DNA of 64,000 nt from Rufibacter radiotolerans. GTDB lineage: Bacteria; Bacteroidota; Bacteroidia; Cytophagales; Hymenobacteraceae. A program made the position numbers and the translations under genes. The stretch lies in assembly GCF_001078055.1 (NCBI RefSeq), contig NZ_CP010777.1, forward strand, positions 3,005,001-3,069,000, written 5' to 3'. This document shows positions 36,519 to 45,614 of the stretch, piece after piece. The notes below the pieces were generated by a model that was not told the DNA's origin, ran no database searches, and worked only from the letters and a program-made list of their open reading frames with translations. Within the stretch, counting starts at the first letter, position 1, and each line of letters opens with the position of its first letter.

Positions 36519-36558
36519 TAGTTTTGGCTTGTTCCACGAAAAACAGGCCCAAAACGGG
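36519..36558. repeat. Class 1 double-word palindrome
   Basis: CTAGTTTTGGCTTGTTCC then an imperfect inverse ending GGCCCAAAACGGG, 21 bases after the stop codon of the preceding gene. Confidence 0.65.
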
Positions 36559-36645
36559 TTTGACCTTTATTCTTCTCTTCCTCTGATCGCAACCCAATTT
36601 TAAAATAATCTTCTGCCCAACCGCCACTCCTAACCCGGCAATAGG

Positions 36646-36653
36646 TAATTTTG
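36646..36653 (+). promoter_or_regulatory. -7 element upstream of rnhA
   Basis: TAATTTTG, 22 bases before the TTG start of rnhA, leaving a very short leader. Confidence 0.4.
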
Positions 36654-36675
36654 TAGCAGACTAACCCTACCCGTT

Positions 36676-37131
36676 TTGATAAATATTTATACCGATGGCG
36701 CTTCCCGCGGCAACCCCGGCCCCGGCGGCTATGGTGCCATCTTGCGCTATGGCCGGCACGAGAAGGAGCTGAGCGCCGGCTTTAGGAAGACCACCAACAA
36801 CCGCATGGAACTGCTGGCCGTGATTGTGGCCCTGGAGTCCATCACCAAGCCCGGCATACCCGTGACGGTGCACTCAGACTCTAAATACGTGGTAGATGCC
36901 GTAGACAAGAAATGGGTGTTTGGCTGGGAGAAGAAAGGCTTTACCGGCAAGGCCAATCCAGACCTTTGGCAACGCTTCCTCAAAATCTACCGCCAGCACC
37001 AGGTGCGTTTTGTCTGGGTGCGGGGCCACAACGGCCACCCTGAGAATGAGCGTTGCGACGAACTAGCAGTAGCCGCCGCCCTGCAACCCAACCTCCCGCC
37101 AGACAAAGGATTTGAAGCGAGTAATTCATAA
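36676..37131 (+). CDS. rnhA: Ribonuclease HI
   Basis: 151 residues. Cleaves RNA in RNA-DNA hybrids. Catalytic acids are in IYTDGASRGNPGPGG (Asp7), NRMELLA (Glu), VHSDSKYVVD (Asp) and near the end NERCDELA (Asp). A TTG start at 36676 gives MINIYTDG, the normal N-terminus; no ATG is in frame upstream of the first catalytic Asp. Confidence 0.95.
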   Translation: MINIYTDGASRGNPGPGGYGAILRYGRHEKELSAGFRKTTNNRMELLAVIVALESITKPGIPVTVHSDSKYVVDAVDKKWVFGWEKKGFTGKANPDLWQRFLKIYRQHQVRFVWVRGHNGHPENERCDELAVAAALQPNLPPDKGFEASNS

Positions 37132-37275
37132 TGTGCTAATGGATTAATGTGCTGATGTGCTAGTTGATTTATTTTAAATATGGATAAATACAGAAACTGC
37201 CTTTAGCCTCATTTAACCATTCATGTTTTCAAACATTAATTAGCACATCAGCACCTTACCTCATTAGCACATTAA
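37129..37275. repeat. Word palindrome (TAGCACAT type) with long loop
   Basis: Left arm 37129-37169 holds the word ATGTGCTAA/ATGTGCTGA three times; right arm 37231-37275 holds the inverse TTAGCACAT and CAGCAC. It begins at the rnhA stop codon and ends just before the next gene's start. The 60-base loop is AT-rich. Confidence 0.7.
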
Positions 37276-37279
37276 CCAA

Positions 37280-37993
37280 GTGGCCAACGATTACTTCCAG
37301 TTTAAGCAGTTTCTGATCAGGCAAGACCGGTGCGCCATGAAAGTATGCACCGATTCCTGCGTACTGGGGGCGTATGCAGAGGTAAGCGGCGCGCGGCGCA
37401 TTCTGGATATTGGGGCAGGTACCGGCTTGCTGAGCCTGATGGTGGCGCAGCGCACTCTTGAGGCCTGCATTGATGCTGTGGAAATAGATCAGGACGCCTC
37501 GGCCCAGGCCGAAGAGAACATTGCCCAAAGCCCCTGGGCGAATCAGGTGCGGTTGTTCCCCGTCAGTCTGCAGCAGTTTGCCCAGACCTCGCCAGTACCC
37601 TATGACGTCATCTTAAGCAACCCGCCGTTTTTTCAGGCCTCTTTGAAATCTCCGGACGAAGCCAAAAACAAAGCCAAGCACACCCAGACTTTGGCTTTTT
37701 CAGAAGTAACCGACTTCGCGACGCGGTTTCTGGCACCTACCGGCAAACTGCATATCTTGCTGCCCCCGCATGAGGCCCGGGTCTTTGAGCGCGAAGCCCA
37801 GGCGGCAGGCTTTCAAACGGAAAATATCCTGTGGCTAGAGGCCACGCCCGGCGGAAAACTGCTTCGCGGCATCTTCACGTATTCCTGGCAAGCCTCGCAC
37901 GTAACCGAGCAGACACTGCCCGTCCGGGAGAAAGACCACCAGTATACCAACGCCTTCCGAGAACTGCTGCGGGACTACTACCTCATTTTCTGA
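37280..37993 (+). CDS. tRNA1(Val) A37 N6-methyltransferase-like (TrmN6/YfiC)
   Basis: 237 residues. SAM-dependent N6-adenine methyltransferase fold. Substrate-site stretch FLIRQDRCAMKVCTDSCVLG near 8-27 includes a Cys pair, SAM motif ILDIGAGTGLLSL near 38-50, and the catalytic NPPFFQASL near 114-122. The start is a GTG at 37280 (MANDYFQFKQF); no ATG precedes it. The tRNA substrate is inferred from family. Confidence 0.88.
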   Translation: MANDYFQFKQFLIRQDRCAMKVCTDSCVLGAYAEVSGARRILDIGAGTGLLSLMVAQRTLEACIDAVEIDQDASAQAEENIAQSPWANQVRLFPVSLQQFAQTSPVPYDVILSNPPFFQASLKSPDEAKNKAKHTQTLAFSEVTDFATRFLAPTGKLHILLPPHEARVFEREAQAAGFQTENILWLEATPGGKLLRGIFTYSWQASHVTEQTLPVREKDHQYTNAFRELLRDYYLIF

Positions 37994-37996
37994 TTT

Positions 37997-38036
37997 CTGT
38001 TTTGGGCCTGTTTTCAGGAAATTAAGCCCAAAACAG
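37997..38036. repeat. Class 1 double-word palindrome
   Basis: CTGTTTTGGGCCTGTTTTCA and an inverse ending AGCCCAAAACAG, just after the methyltransferase stop codon. Outer arms pair fully; the inner right word has decayed to AAATTA. Confidence 0.75.
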
Positions 38037-38119
38037 GAAGCCTACCCCACAGCACCATTTTTGGCAGAGAGAATTTAGCCTGAAAAGAAAAGACTTGCCC
38101 CTGCCAGATTGCCTGTAAG

Positions 38120-39457
38120 TTAGAACTCCGTCTTTTCTGTGAAGTTTATGCCGTATTGCTCCAGTTCGTCCAGAATGGGTTCATAGATTTCTGGCTGCAG
38201 CGGTACTACTACCCCGGTCACGTTCAGTTTTCCCTGCATCAATAACCGGGCGGCAATGCCTACGGGCAGCCCCACGGTTTTGGCCATGGCGGTATGCACT
38301 TCGTCTTCGCCTAGCACCACTAAGGAAGAGGAAAGCTGGTGCCGCTGGCCGGCCAGTTCATACTCAAAGAGGTGCAGCATCACAATCATGTCTTTGTCGC
38401 CGGGGCTAAGTTTCCATTTCTGGGTCAAAAGCTTTTCCAGGGCCTGGGCGGGTGTGGCCTGGGCCAGGGCAATGGGCAGATCAGAAAACAAACCGGTCCA
38501 TTCCACCAGATCCAGTTCTGGCGCCTCCGGCGGAATTCCCACATAATGGGCCACGCGGCCCCTAAGGTCACCCTCCTCCTGCCTTGCGGCAGGCAGGAAG
38601 CTCTCCACCAGTTGCCGGTAAGTCATCCCCTCGGTCATCTCCAAGTGGTAGGTATCATCGGTGAGGCCCAGTTGCACCAACACGTTCCAGGCCTGGCAGT
38701 AACCGGGCCGGCGAAGGGTGCCCCGCAGCATAGTGGGGATATCCTCCAAACCATAAGGAGCGCGGTAAGCCAGGGAGTTCCGGTTGGCATAACCGTCAAA
38801 GGCCCCAAACCCGTCAATCATGAACGTCTCCGTGCGCCGGAACAGCTGCGGGTACGGAATGTACTTGTAGGTACCCTCTTCCATGTACATGGCCGTGCCT
38901 TGCCCGGCCAGCACCACGTTGCGGGGGTTCCAAGTGAATTTATAGTGCCAGGGGTTCGTATCTGACTCAGGCGCCATAAGGCCGCCCGTAAAGCTCTTGA
39001 AGGAGGTAATCTTGCCGCCCTGGTTCTGGATGTGATGGATGATCTTCATGGCCGACATATGGTCAATGCCCGGGTCCAGACCACACTCCATCAATAAAGT
39101 AAGCCCTTTGGCCTGTGCCTCGGCATGCATGGCTTTGATTTCTTCGGGCACGTAAGAGGCGGTGACCAGGTGCTTGCCCATGGCCAGGCAACTTTGGGCC
39201 ACCAGTGGGTGAAACAGGGCCGGCAGCAGGGAGATAACCACGTCGGCGCGGGCAATCTCCGCTTCGCGCTGGGCCTCATCCAGTACATCTACCGCAAACG
39301 CCCGCACCACCGGGTTCTGCCGTACCGCCAGGGGCAGATGCTCCACCGATACATCGCCAATGGCCACCTGCCATCCTTCCAGGGCCGCATGGCGGAGCAG
39401 GTAATCTACAAGAACCGAAGCAGAGCGGCCGGCGCCCAGGAGGAGTAGCTTTTTCAT
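38120..39457 (-). CDS. Saccharopine dehydrogenase-like oxidoreductase
   Basis: 445 residues. N-terminal Rossmann fold MKKLLLLGAGRSASVLVDYLLRH and a DVLDEAQREAEIARADVVISLLP segment, then a C-terminal saccharopine dehydrogenase domain with LLMECGLDPGIDHMSAMKII near 140-158. NAD(P)-dependent; family members act on saccharopine or related amino acids. It is divergent from cdd, 120 bases apart. Confidence 0.88.
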   Translation of the reverse strand: MKKLLLLGAGRSASVLVDYLLRHAALEGWQVAIGDVSVEHLPLAVRQNPVVRAFAVDVLDEAQREAEIARADVVISLLPALFHPLVAQSCLAMGKHLVTASYVPEEIKAMHAEAQAKGLTLLMECGLDPGIDHMSAMKIIHHIQNQGGKITSFKSFTGGLMAPESDTNPWHYKFTWNPRNVVLAGQGTAMYMEEGTYKYIPYPQLFRRTETFMIDGFGAFDGYANRNSLAYRAPYGLEDIPTMLRGTLRRPGYCQAWNVLVQLGLTDDTYHLEMTEGMTYRQLVESFLPAARQEEGDLRGRVAHYVGIPPEAPELDLVEWTGLFSDLPIALAQATPAQALEKLLTQKWKLSPGDKDMIVMLHLFEYELAGQRHQLSSSLVVLGEDEVHTAMAKTVGLPVGIAARLLMQGKLNVTGVVVPLQPEIYEPILDELEQYGINFTEKTEF

Positions 39458-39579
39458 AGCAGGAGAAGGTATGGACGGGTAAAATGCGGAATTTCTGCCG
39501 GACAGGCAACCACTTCTTGCTTTTTCGGGCCAACTTATTAACTTTGACTCCCGTACGTGCTCGTGCGGCTACCGCAAAT

Positions 39580-40065
39580 ATGACTGAACAAGTACAACTC
39601 AACATTACCTATGAGGTAGTGTCCTCTTCTGACGGATTGACCGACCAAGAACGGCAGGTATTGCACCTGGCCCAGAATGCCACCAACAATGCGTATGCTC
39701 CCTATTCCAACTTCATGGTGGGGGCCGCTTTGCTTCTTTCCAATGGCAGCACCCACCAAGGCACCAACCAGGAAAACGCCGCGTATCCTTCGGGGCTTTG
39801 CGCCGAGCGCACCCTGCTTTTTGGCGTGGGCTCCAACTACCCCGCTGAGAAAATAGAGATTCTAGCCGTGACGGCCCGTCGCCGCCATGAGGATTTTTTC
39901 CTGCCCGCCTGCCCCTGTGGCGCCTGCCGCCAGGTGATGGCCGAGTACCAGAACCGTCAGAAATCCCCTATCAAGCTGTTAATGCAGGCCGCCGACGGCA
40001 AGATTGTCCGGTTCCAGAGCGTGAGTGATCTGCTGCCCTTCACGTTCTCCAAAGAGAATCTGTAG
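39580..40065 (+). CDS. cdd: Cytidine deaminase
   Basis: 161 residues. Zn-dependent deamination of cytidine and deoxycytidine in pyrimidine salvage. The substrate stretch YAPYSNFMVGAALL (near 40-53), the first Zn site CAERT near 76 with Glu, and the second Zn site CPCGACRQV near 111-119 are all present. The ATG at 39580 (MTEQVQLNIT) fits; an upstream ATG at 39484 gives a non-conserved tail. Confidence 0.95.
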   Translation: MTEQVQLNITYEVVSSSDGLTDQERQVLHLAQNATNNAYAPYSNFMVGAALLLSNGSTHQGTNQENAAYPSGLCAERTLLFGVGSNYPAEKIEILAVTARRRHEDFFLPACPCGACRQVMAEYQNRQKSPIKLLMQAADGKIVRFQSVSDLLPFTFSKENL

Positions 40066-40069
40066 ACTG

Positions 40070-40720
40070 TTGACCTCCGCCACGCACCATACCCTTCAAG
40101 TACCGCGCACCGCCCACCTCCACCAATTGGGTTCCTTATCTGCAGAGACCAAACATCTTTGGGTGGTTTGCCATGGGTACGGGCAATTAGCCAGGTACTT
40201 TATCCGGCATTTTGAGGGCGTGGCAGACGCGCAGACCGTGGTGATTGCGCCTGAGGCACTGTCCCGATTTTACCTTAACGGCTTTTCGGGCCGCGTGGGT
40301 GCCACCTGGATGACCAAGGAGGAACGCCTTTCTGAGATTGAAGACTATATTGCTTACCTGAACATGGTGCGCCAGACGGCGATGGCAAAAGCCCCGGAGG
40401 CCACCTTGCACGTGCTGGGCTTCTCACAGGGAGCGGCCACCGTTTGCCGGTGGCTGGCCCAGGCGAACTGGCCGGTAGCCGAACTGATTCTGTGGGCCGG
40501 CGTCTTCCCCGAAGACATGGAACTGGCCACCGTAGAACATACTCTGGCCCATACCAAGCTTACCTATGTCTATGGCCTACAAGATAAGATGGTGACCCCT
40601 GAACGGTTACAGGAGCAACTGGCTAAAATAGCCAAGGCAGGGCTTCAGCCCAACCTCATTACCTTTCAGGGCATACATGAATTGAACGCCCAGGTGCTGC
40701 GGCAACTGAAAGACGGGTAA
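40070..40720 (+). CDS. Carboxylesterase/phospholipase-like alpha/beta hydrolase
   Basis: 216 residues. Alpha/beta hydrolase with the nucleophile in LGFSQGAATVCRW near 120-132, HGYGQLARYF near 36-45 for the oxyanion hole, and a C-terminal FQGIHELN with the likely catalytic His near 203. Start chosen at a TTG at 40070, four bases after the cdd stop codon; the open frame extends into cdd from a GTG at 40025 but that part is unlikely to be translated. Confidence 0.85.
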   Translation: MTSATHHTLQVPRTAHLHQLGSLSAETKHLWVVCHGYGQLARYFIRHFEGVADAQTVVIAPEALSRFYLNGFSGRVGATWMTKEERLSEIEDYIAYLNMVRQTAMAKAPEATLHVLGFSQGAATVCRWLAQANWPVAELILWAGVFPEDMELATVEHTLAHTKLTYVYGLQDKMVTPERLQEQLAKIAKAGLQPNLITFQGIHELNAQVLRQLKDG

Positions 40721-40759
40721 ATGGCAGACAGTTTGCTTGAGCAGAGAGTATTGCACTTT

Positions 40760-40799
40760 CTGTTTTGAGGCTGTTTTCCTGAAAACAGGGGTAGAACAG
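40760..40799. repeat. Class 1 double-word palindrome
   Basis: CTGTTTTGAGGCTGTTTTCC then an imperfect inverse ending GGGGTAGAACAG. It lies between the convergent esterase and VOC genes. Confidence 0.7.
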
Positions 40800-40801
40800 A
40801 G

Positions 40802-41197
40802 TTACTCCTTCTCCCAGATGCCGGGCACCACAATCTCCAGCAGGTGCTGGTCCGGGTCCCGGAAGTAGCAGGACTTCCGGCCGTGCGGCCAGGTCTGTTC
40901 ATGTTCTATAGCTGTGCCCGCCTCCGTGAGTTTCACTTTCCAGGGTTCATATTCAGCGGTCTGGCACTCAAAGGCCACGTGCAGTTGGCCCTGCCCGTAA
41001 TGCGGGGGCAGGTCTTTGCTCTCACGCGTTTTCTCGGCGTTGAAACAAAGCAATACAGAAGTCCCCACCCTGAAAAACACATGCCGGTCCTCTACCTGCC
41101 CAATCACCGGAAATTCCAGCACCTTGGCGTAGAAGGCGGTGGAGCGTTCCAGGTCCTGCACATACAGACAGGTTTCTTTTATTTGGGTGAAAGTCAT
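40802..41197 (-). CDS. VOC (glyoxalase/bleomycin resistance) family protein
   Basis: 131 residues of the vicinal-oxygen-chelate fold: two beta-alpha-beta-beta-beta halves with LYVQDLERSTAFYAKVLEFP near 11-30, QLHVAFEC near 72-79 and SCYFRDPDQHLLEIV near 109-123. Metal-ligand positions include His and Glu residues in these strands. The substrate is not readable. The ATG at 41195-41197 (MTFTQIKETCLYV) is preferred over an upstream one at 41227. Confidence 0.9.
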   Translation of the reverse strand: MTFTQIKETCLYVQDLERSTAFYAKVLEFPVIGQVEDRHVFFRVGTSVLLCFNAEKTRESKDLPPHYGQGQLHVAFECQTAEYEPWKVKLTEAGTAIEHEQTWPHGRKSCYFRDPDQHLLEIVVPGIWEKE

Positions 41198-41247
41198 AGG
41201 CCATGGTGCTTTTGTCTTCCAACGCATATGCCCAAAGGAAAGATATT

Positions 41248-41287
41248 CTGTTTTAGGCCTGTTTTCTAAAAAACGGGCCTAAAACAG
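41248..41287. repeat. Class 1 palindrome followed by a terminator
   Basis: CTGTTTTAGGCCTGTTTTCT and inverse ending CGGGCCTAAAACAG. It shares its right edge with the hairpin at 41284-41327. Confidence 0.8.
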
Positions 41288-41327
41288 AAACGCCTCACCG
41301 GTTATAGAACCAGTGAGGCGTTTCTGT
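41284..41327 (-). terminator. Hairpin after the SDR gene
   Basis: ACAGAAACGCCTCAC and the exact inverse GTGAGGCGTTTCTGT with a 14-base loop, then the class 1 palindrome on the left. It is 13 bases downstream of the SDR stop codon. Confidence 0.75.
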
Positions 41328-41339
41328 GCTTTACCTTTC

Positions 41340-42092
41340 TTACTGCTTGTACACCACCGTGGCCGAGGCCTGCGCGGCAGGCAAGATCAGCACTTCTGCA
41401 ATGTTCACGTGCTTGGGTCTGGTTACCATGAAAACAATCACATCGGCAATGTCTTCGGCTTGTAAGGGCTCAAAGCCTTTGTACACGTTGGCGGCGCGTT
41501 CCTTGTCGCCTTTGAAGCGCACCTCAGAGAAGCCGGTTTCCACCAGCCCGGGGTTTACCTCAGAGACCTTCACGCCTTCATGCACCAAGTCAATGCGCAT
41601 GGCTTTGGAAAGGGCATCTACCGCGAATTTACTGGCGCAGTACACGTTGCCGTTGGCATAGGCCTCTTTGCCGGCAATGGAGCCGATGTTGATGATGTGC
41701 CCAGATTTGCGTTCCACCATCACAGGCAAAACTTCTTTGGTCACGTACAGCAGGCCCTTCACGTTGATGTCAATCATGGCGTCCCAGTCCTCAATATCAC
41801 CGGTTTGGATAGGAGACAGGCCGTGAGCGTTGCCCGCGTTGTTCACCAGCACGTCAATGGCCCGCCATTCCGCCGGGAGGCTGGCAATGGCTTCACGTAC
41901 CACCTCGCGGTCACGCACATCAAACAAAAGCGGATAGACAGACTCAGGGCCTATCTCCTGCGCCAGTTCCTGCAACTGCTCATTGCGGCGGCCGGTGATA
42001 ATGACTTTATAACCGTGCAGGGCTAACTGTATTGCTGTTGCTCTTCCTATACCAGAGGAGGCACCGGTAACCAGGGCAATTTTCTGCGCCAT
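41340..42092 (-). CDS. Short-chain dehydrogenase/reductase (YdfG-like)
   Basis: 250 residues. Rossmann-fold classical SDR with cofactor motif GASSGIGRATA near 10-20, NNAGNAHG near 86, catalytic Tyr and Lys in YCASKFAVDALSKA near 151-164. Family members of this YdfG type reduce 3-hydroxy acids such as L-allo-threonine with NADP; substrate here is inferred. It lies nine bases downstream of porT. Confidence 0.93.
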   Translation of the reverse strand: MAQKIALVTGASSGIGRATAIQLALHGYKVIITGRRNEQLQELAQEIGPESVYPLLFDVRDREVVREAIASLPAEWRAIDVLVNNAGNAHGLSPIQTGDIEDWDAMIDINVKGLLYVTKEVLPVMVERKSGHIINIGSIAGKEAYANGNVYCASKFAVDALSKAMRIDLVHEGVKVSEVNPGLVETGFSEVRFKGDKERAANVYKGFEPLQAEDIADVIVFMVTRPKHVNIAEVLILPAAQASATVVYKQ

Positions 42093-42101
42093 GATGGTAG
42101 A

Positions 42102-42851
42102 TTATTCAAAGTTCAGGTAAAGGGTGATGGTGTTGGTGCCCAGCTTCTGGATGCTGTTGTTATACAAGCTTTCATAGGGCTCATGGATATTGCTGATGCC
42201 CCTGGAATACCTAAGCTCAGGCGAGAATTTGAAGAACGGGTAGAACATGTCCAACCCCACGCCATATTCAATGGAGAAATCAAAAGGCTTGATCTGGAGC
42301 ACCTCGGGGTTACCTTTTTTAGGCCCGCCCACCACATAGGTTGGTTTAATCCCCCCAATGAAATACATCTGGGTGTTCTTGCGGCGCTTAGACTCATATT
42401 TCACCAGCAAAGGCAACTCCCCGGAGAACGTGTTCACCTCCTGCAGCTTCATGCCGTTCTCAGAACCTTCAAAGCTTCCCATGTATTCCACGGCCCGGCT
42501 ATGGTAGCCCACACCCGGCTGCGCGCGCAGCACTACATCCGGCGATAGCCGATAGGTAGTGATAAAATTCACATTGAAGCCAATCCCGAACTTTTCATTG
42601 ACCGTAAAGTTTGGCTCCTGCTTTATTTTATCAATGTAATACTGCGAATGCTCCAGCGTGTACCAGGAACTGTTTACCCCCAGGGAGAAGCCCCACCTGA
42701 GTTTCTTGTATTCATACCCCGGTAGGTTTTCGCCACTAAGTTTCCCCTGCCCCATAGCCTGCTGGCCCAGCGTAGATAAAACCAGAAAGAGAAAAGGGAT
42801 TACTTTGTTCCTATGTAAATAGAGCTGATGCCGAAGGTAAGTGAGTGCCAT
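42102..42851 (-). CDS. porT: PorT family outer membrane protein (type IX secretion)
   Basis: 249 residues. Signal sequence to about residue 34, then a beta-barrel-like chain with RWGFSLGVNSSWYTL near 51-65, FSGELPLLVKYESKRRKN near 143-160 and a terminal aromatic strand NTITLYLNFE. PorT is an outer-membrane protein needed for the type IX secretion system. Its start overlaps ubiE by 52 bases; the ubiE-porT order is known in other Bacteroidota, which supports the call. Alternative: another PorT-like barrel of unknown role. Confidence 0.85.
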   Translation of the reverse strand: MALTYLRHQLYLHRNKVIPFLFLVLSTLGQQAMGQGKLSGENLPGYEYKKLRWGFSLGVNSSWYTLEHSQYYIDKIKQEPNFTVNEKFGIGFNVNFITTYRLSPDVVLRAQPGVGYHSRAVEYMGSFEGSENGMKLQEVNTFSGELPLLVKYESKRRKNTQMYFIGGIKPTYVVGGPKKGNPEVLQIKPFDFSIEYGVGLDMFYPFFKFSPELRYSRGISNIHEPYESLYNNSIQKLGTNTITLYLNFE

Positions 42852-43522
42852 TCTGTGTTTTTAAATCCTATTTTCCGGAAGATAGCAAGGAAGTCTTTGC
42901 CGTCTGGAAACGCCTGCACTGATTCAGGCAGGTACGTATACGCAGCATTGTCTTTTGAGATTAGCTTCCCGAAAACTGGTAAGATATTCTTGAAATAAAA
43001 GTTGTAGCCTTGTTTCATGGGGAACCGCTGCGGCTTGGAGAACTCCAGGATCACGGCCATGCCGCCCGGCTTCAAAACCCGGTACATCTCTGAAAGGCCT
43101 TTCTCCAGATTCTCAAAGTTACGCACCCCAAACGCCACGGTAATGGCATCAAAATGGTTGTCTGGGTACTGGATGTTCTCAGAGTCGCCCAGGTAGAGTT
43201 GCACCAGGTGGTTTAATCCGCGCTTGGCAATCTTCTCCCGGCCCACCTGCAACATGCCCTCAGAGATATCAATCCCGATTACCTGCTTTGGTTTAAGGCT
43301 AAGGGTCTCCAGGGCAAAGTCTCCGGTACCGGTGGCAATATCCAGAATGACCTGGGGTTTGGTACGGGCCAGCAGTTTCACCGCTTTCTTGCGCCAAAGG
43401 ATATCAATTCCCGCACTCAGAAAATGGTTTAGAAAGTCATACCGCTTGGCAATGCTGTTGAACATCTGCGCCACCTGCGTTTTCTTACCGCTCTCCTGGT
43501 CTTTGTATGGAACTACTGACAT
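42800..43522 (-). CDS. ubiE: Demethylmenaquinone methyltransferase UbiE/MenG
   Basis: 240 residues. SAM methyltransferase that makes menaquinone. Motifs are NSIAKRYDFLNHFLSAGID near 22-40, SAM site ILDIATGTGDFALE near 60-73, and GVRNFENLEKGLSEMYRVLKPG near 132-153. The usual product in this group is menaquinone, so MenG is the better role. It overlaps porT by 52 bases, so the pair is likely co-transcribed. Confidence 0.95.
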   Translation of the reverse strand: MSVVPYKDQESGKKTQVAQMFNSIAKRYDFLNHFLSAGIDILWRKKAVKLLARTKPQVILDIATGTGDFALETLSLKPKQVIGIDISEGMLQVGREKIAKRGLNHLVQLYLGDSENIQYPDNHFDAITVAFGVRNFENLEKGLSEMYRVLKPGGMAVILEFSKPQRFPMKQGYNFYFKNILPVFGKLISKDNAAYTYLPESVQAFPDGKDFLAIFRKIGFKNTEWHSLTFGISSIYIGTK

Positions 43523-43609
43523 GTACTAGTCTTTATTAAAGAAAACAAAGCTACTATGGATTAACTAGATTTCCTCCATTATGTTGTATCCAAACTCCAT
43601 AGAAAAAAA

Positions 43610-43640
43610 CAGCGCCCTGGCCAGTTTGGCCAGGGCGCTG
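43610..43640 (-). terminator. Intrinsic terminator after the PorE-like gene
   Basis: CAGCGCCCTGGCCAGTTTGG and inverse CCAGGGCGCTG, with a run of seven T in the minus-strand message just after the stem. Confidence 0.85.
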
Positions 43641-43667
43641 TAAAGTATCTGATCTTAAACAGAGTTC

Positions 43668-45614
43668 TTATTGCTCGTCTCCTGCTTTGATCACGTTGAA
43701 CTCAGTGCGGCGGTTAAGCTGCATGTTCTCAGGAGAATCGTTTGGCGCAGCAGGACGACGCTCACCGTAGCTTACAGTGATCATGCGGTTGCTGGAGATA
43801 CCTTGTTTCAACAGGTAGTTGTAAGCAGCCATGGCACGGTTCTCACCAAGTGTGATGTTATAGGCATCTGAGGCACGAGAGTCGCAGTGACCGTCAATGG
43901 AGATACGCAGCGAAGGATTGGCCTTCATTACTTTAGCTACGTTGTCCAACTCAGAGATAGACTCAGGACGCAGATTGTACTTGTCAGTGTCATAGTAGAT
44001 GCGTTTGAAGGCATAAGCACCGGTTCCCACTGCTGAAGTATCTTCAAAGGCAATGTAGAAGTCTTTCTCTACCACGGTGGTGTCATTCAAAGACAAAGGA
44101 ACCTCAAAAGACTCGGTAGTAATGTTCTTACCGTCTTTAGAAAGAGCTACCTGGTACGGACGGGCAGAAAGCACAGTCACCTGGTAGTTTCCTGAATCTG
44201 GCTTGGTCACGTCACGGTACTCAAGCGGCGTGTTGTTAGCGGTCTTACCAGTGAACACCAATTCCACACCTGGGATAATGGTTGAGTCACGCAGGCTGTA
44301 CACATGGCCACGGATAATGGCGTTGCGGATGTAGTTAATGGTGTAGATGTCTTTTTCACCGTAACCACCCATGCGGTAAGAAGAAAGATACGCGTAAGAG
44401 CCATCTGGGCTTAAACGGTAGTAGGTATCATCATCTGGCGTGTTTACCGGGTAACCCATGTTCTCAGGTCTGCTCCAGCGACGGGCTACGGTGTCAAATT
44501 CAATTTTGAATACATCGTATCCACCCATGGTGTTATGGCCACGTGAGCTGAAATACATGGTTCTGCCATCTGCCGTAAAGTAAGGGCTGTCCTCATCATA
44601 GGCTGTGTTCACACCATTTCCGAAGTTCTTGGCAGTTCCCCAGTCACCATTTGGCTGGCGCTCAGAGAAATAGATATCCAGGTCACCGTTCTCAGAGTAC
44701 TGGTTGGTAGAGAAGAAAAGGGTGCTTCCGTCTTTGGTAACAAAGGCATCGCTTTCAAAGCCTTTGGTGTTGATATTCTTGCCTAACTTCTGAGGAGTTC
44801 CCCAGTCGCCACCTTCCGCACGGGTAGATACAAAGATATCTCCGTTCTCATCCTGGCGGTACATCAGCAATTTGTTGTCATTGTCAAACAACTGAATAGA
44901 GGCATCATGGCCGGTACCGTTCAAGCGGCTACCCAAAGATTTAGGGGCTTCCCACGAATCTGGTCCTAAACGGCGGGTCTCAAAGATATCTTCATAGTAC
45001 TCTCCGTCATCTGCTTCTTTACCACCGGTTACGGCAGCGCTACGAGAAGTGAATAACAGGTAGTTGTCATCAGAAGAAATAACAGGGCTGTGCTCTGAGT
45101 AAGGAGTGTTCACCGTTGGTCCCAGGTTTTTCACGAAGAAATCCTTAGGGTTGGCTACCTCTCTTTTGGCGTTACGGGCGTGCTGTAAAAGCAGAGCGGC
45201 CTGCTCTTTTCCTTCGTCATCGCGTTTGCCCAGGGTGGCCTGGTAGGCAGTGGCATTTTTGATGGCGTTGTCAAACTCATAGTTCACCAGGTCTACTCTA
45301 CCTAACCAGTAAAGAACGTCATCCCCTACTTTTGGTTTGAGTTTGTAAGCTTTATAGATGTATTCGCTTGCTTTTTCTTTATCAAAGGCGATTAAGCTGA
45401 TACCGGCCCGGTAAAGCGCCTTGGCATTGTCTGGCTCACGCTCCAGTGCTTTTTCGTAGAAGGGAAGCGCGGCCCTAAAGTTAGCCTGGTTGAACATTTT
45501 ATCCCCGCTCCTGATAAGCTTACGCGTACTCTGGGCCATGGCCCCATAAGCCATGAGAAACAGCGTAAGAAAGAGAAAGGACGTTCTTAACAACCGCTTG
45601 TCTAAGTGATTCAT
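43668..45614 (-). CDS. TPR-PD40-regulatory-OmpA envelope protein, second copy
   Basis: 648 residues. Same domain order as the gene at 2398: signal peptide ending AMAQ, TPR repeats (about 35-155), PD40 blades (about 165-420), regulatory-like beta domain (about 430-520), OmpA domain (about 535-645) with DGHCDSRASD near 600. PorE-like. Codon use is more AT-rich and uniform than most neighbours, which may reflect high expression. A strong terminator follows. Which of the two copies works in type IX secretion is not known. Confidence 0.87.
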   Translation of the reverse strand: MNHLDKRLLRTSFLFLTLFLMAYGAMAQSTRKLIRSGDKMFNQANFRAALPFYEKALEREPDNAKALYRAGISLIAFDKEKASEYIYKAYKLKPKVGDDVLYWLGRVDLVNYEFDNAIKNATAYQATLGKRDDEGKEQAALLLQHARNAKREVANPKDFFVKNLGPTVNTPYSEHSPVISSDDNYLLFTSRSAAVTGGKEADDGEYYEDIFETRRLGPDSWEAPKSLGSRLNGTGHDASIQLFDNDNKLLMYRQDENGDIFVSTRAEGGDWGTPQKLGKNINTKGFESDAFVTKDGSTLFFSTNQYSENGDLDIYFSERQPNGDWGTAKNFGNGVNTAYDEDSPYFTADGRTMYFSSRGHNTMGGYDVFKIEFDTVARRWSRPENMGYPVNTPDDDTYYRLSPDGSYAYLSSYRMGGYGEKDIYTINYIRNAIIRGHVYSLRDSTIIPGVELVFTGKTANNTPLEYRDVTKPDSGNYQVTVLSARPYQVALSKDGKNITTESFEVPLSLNDTTVVEKDFYIAFEDTSAVGTGAYAFKRIYYDTDKYNLRPESISELDNVAKVMKANPSLRISIDGHCDSRASDAYNITLGENRAMAAYNYLLKQGISSNRMITVSYGERRPAAPNDSPENMQLNRRTEFNVIKAGDEQ

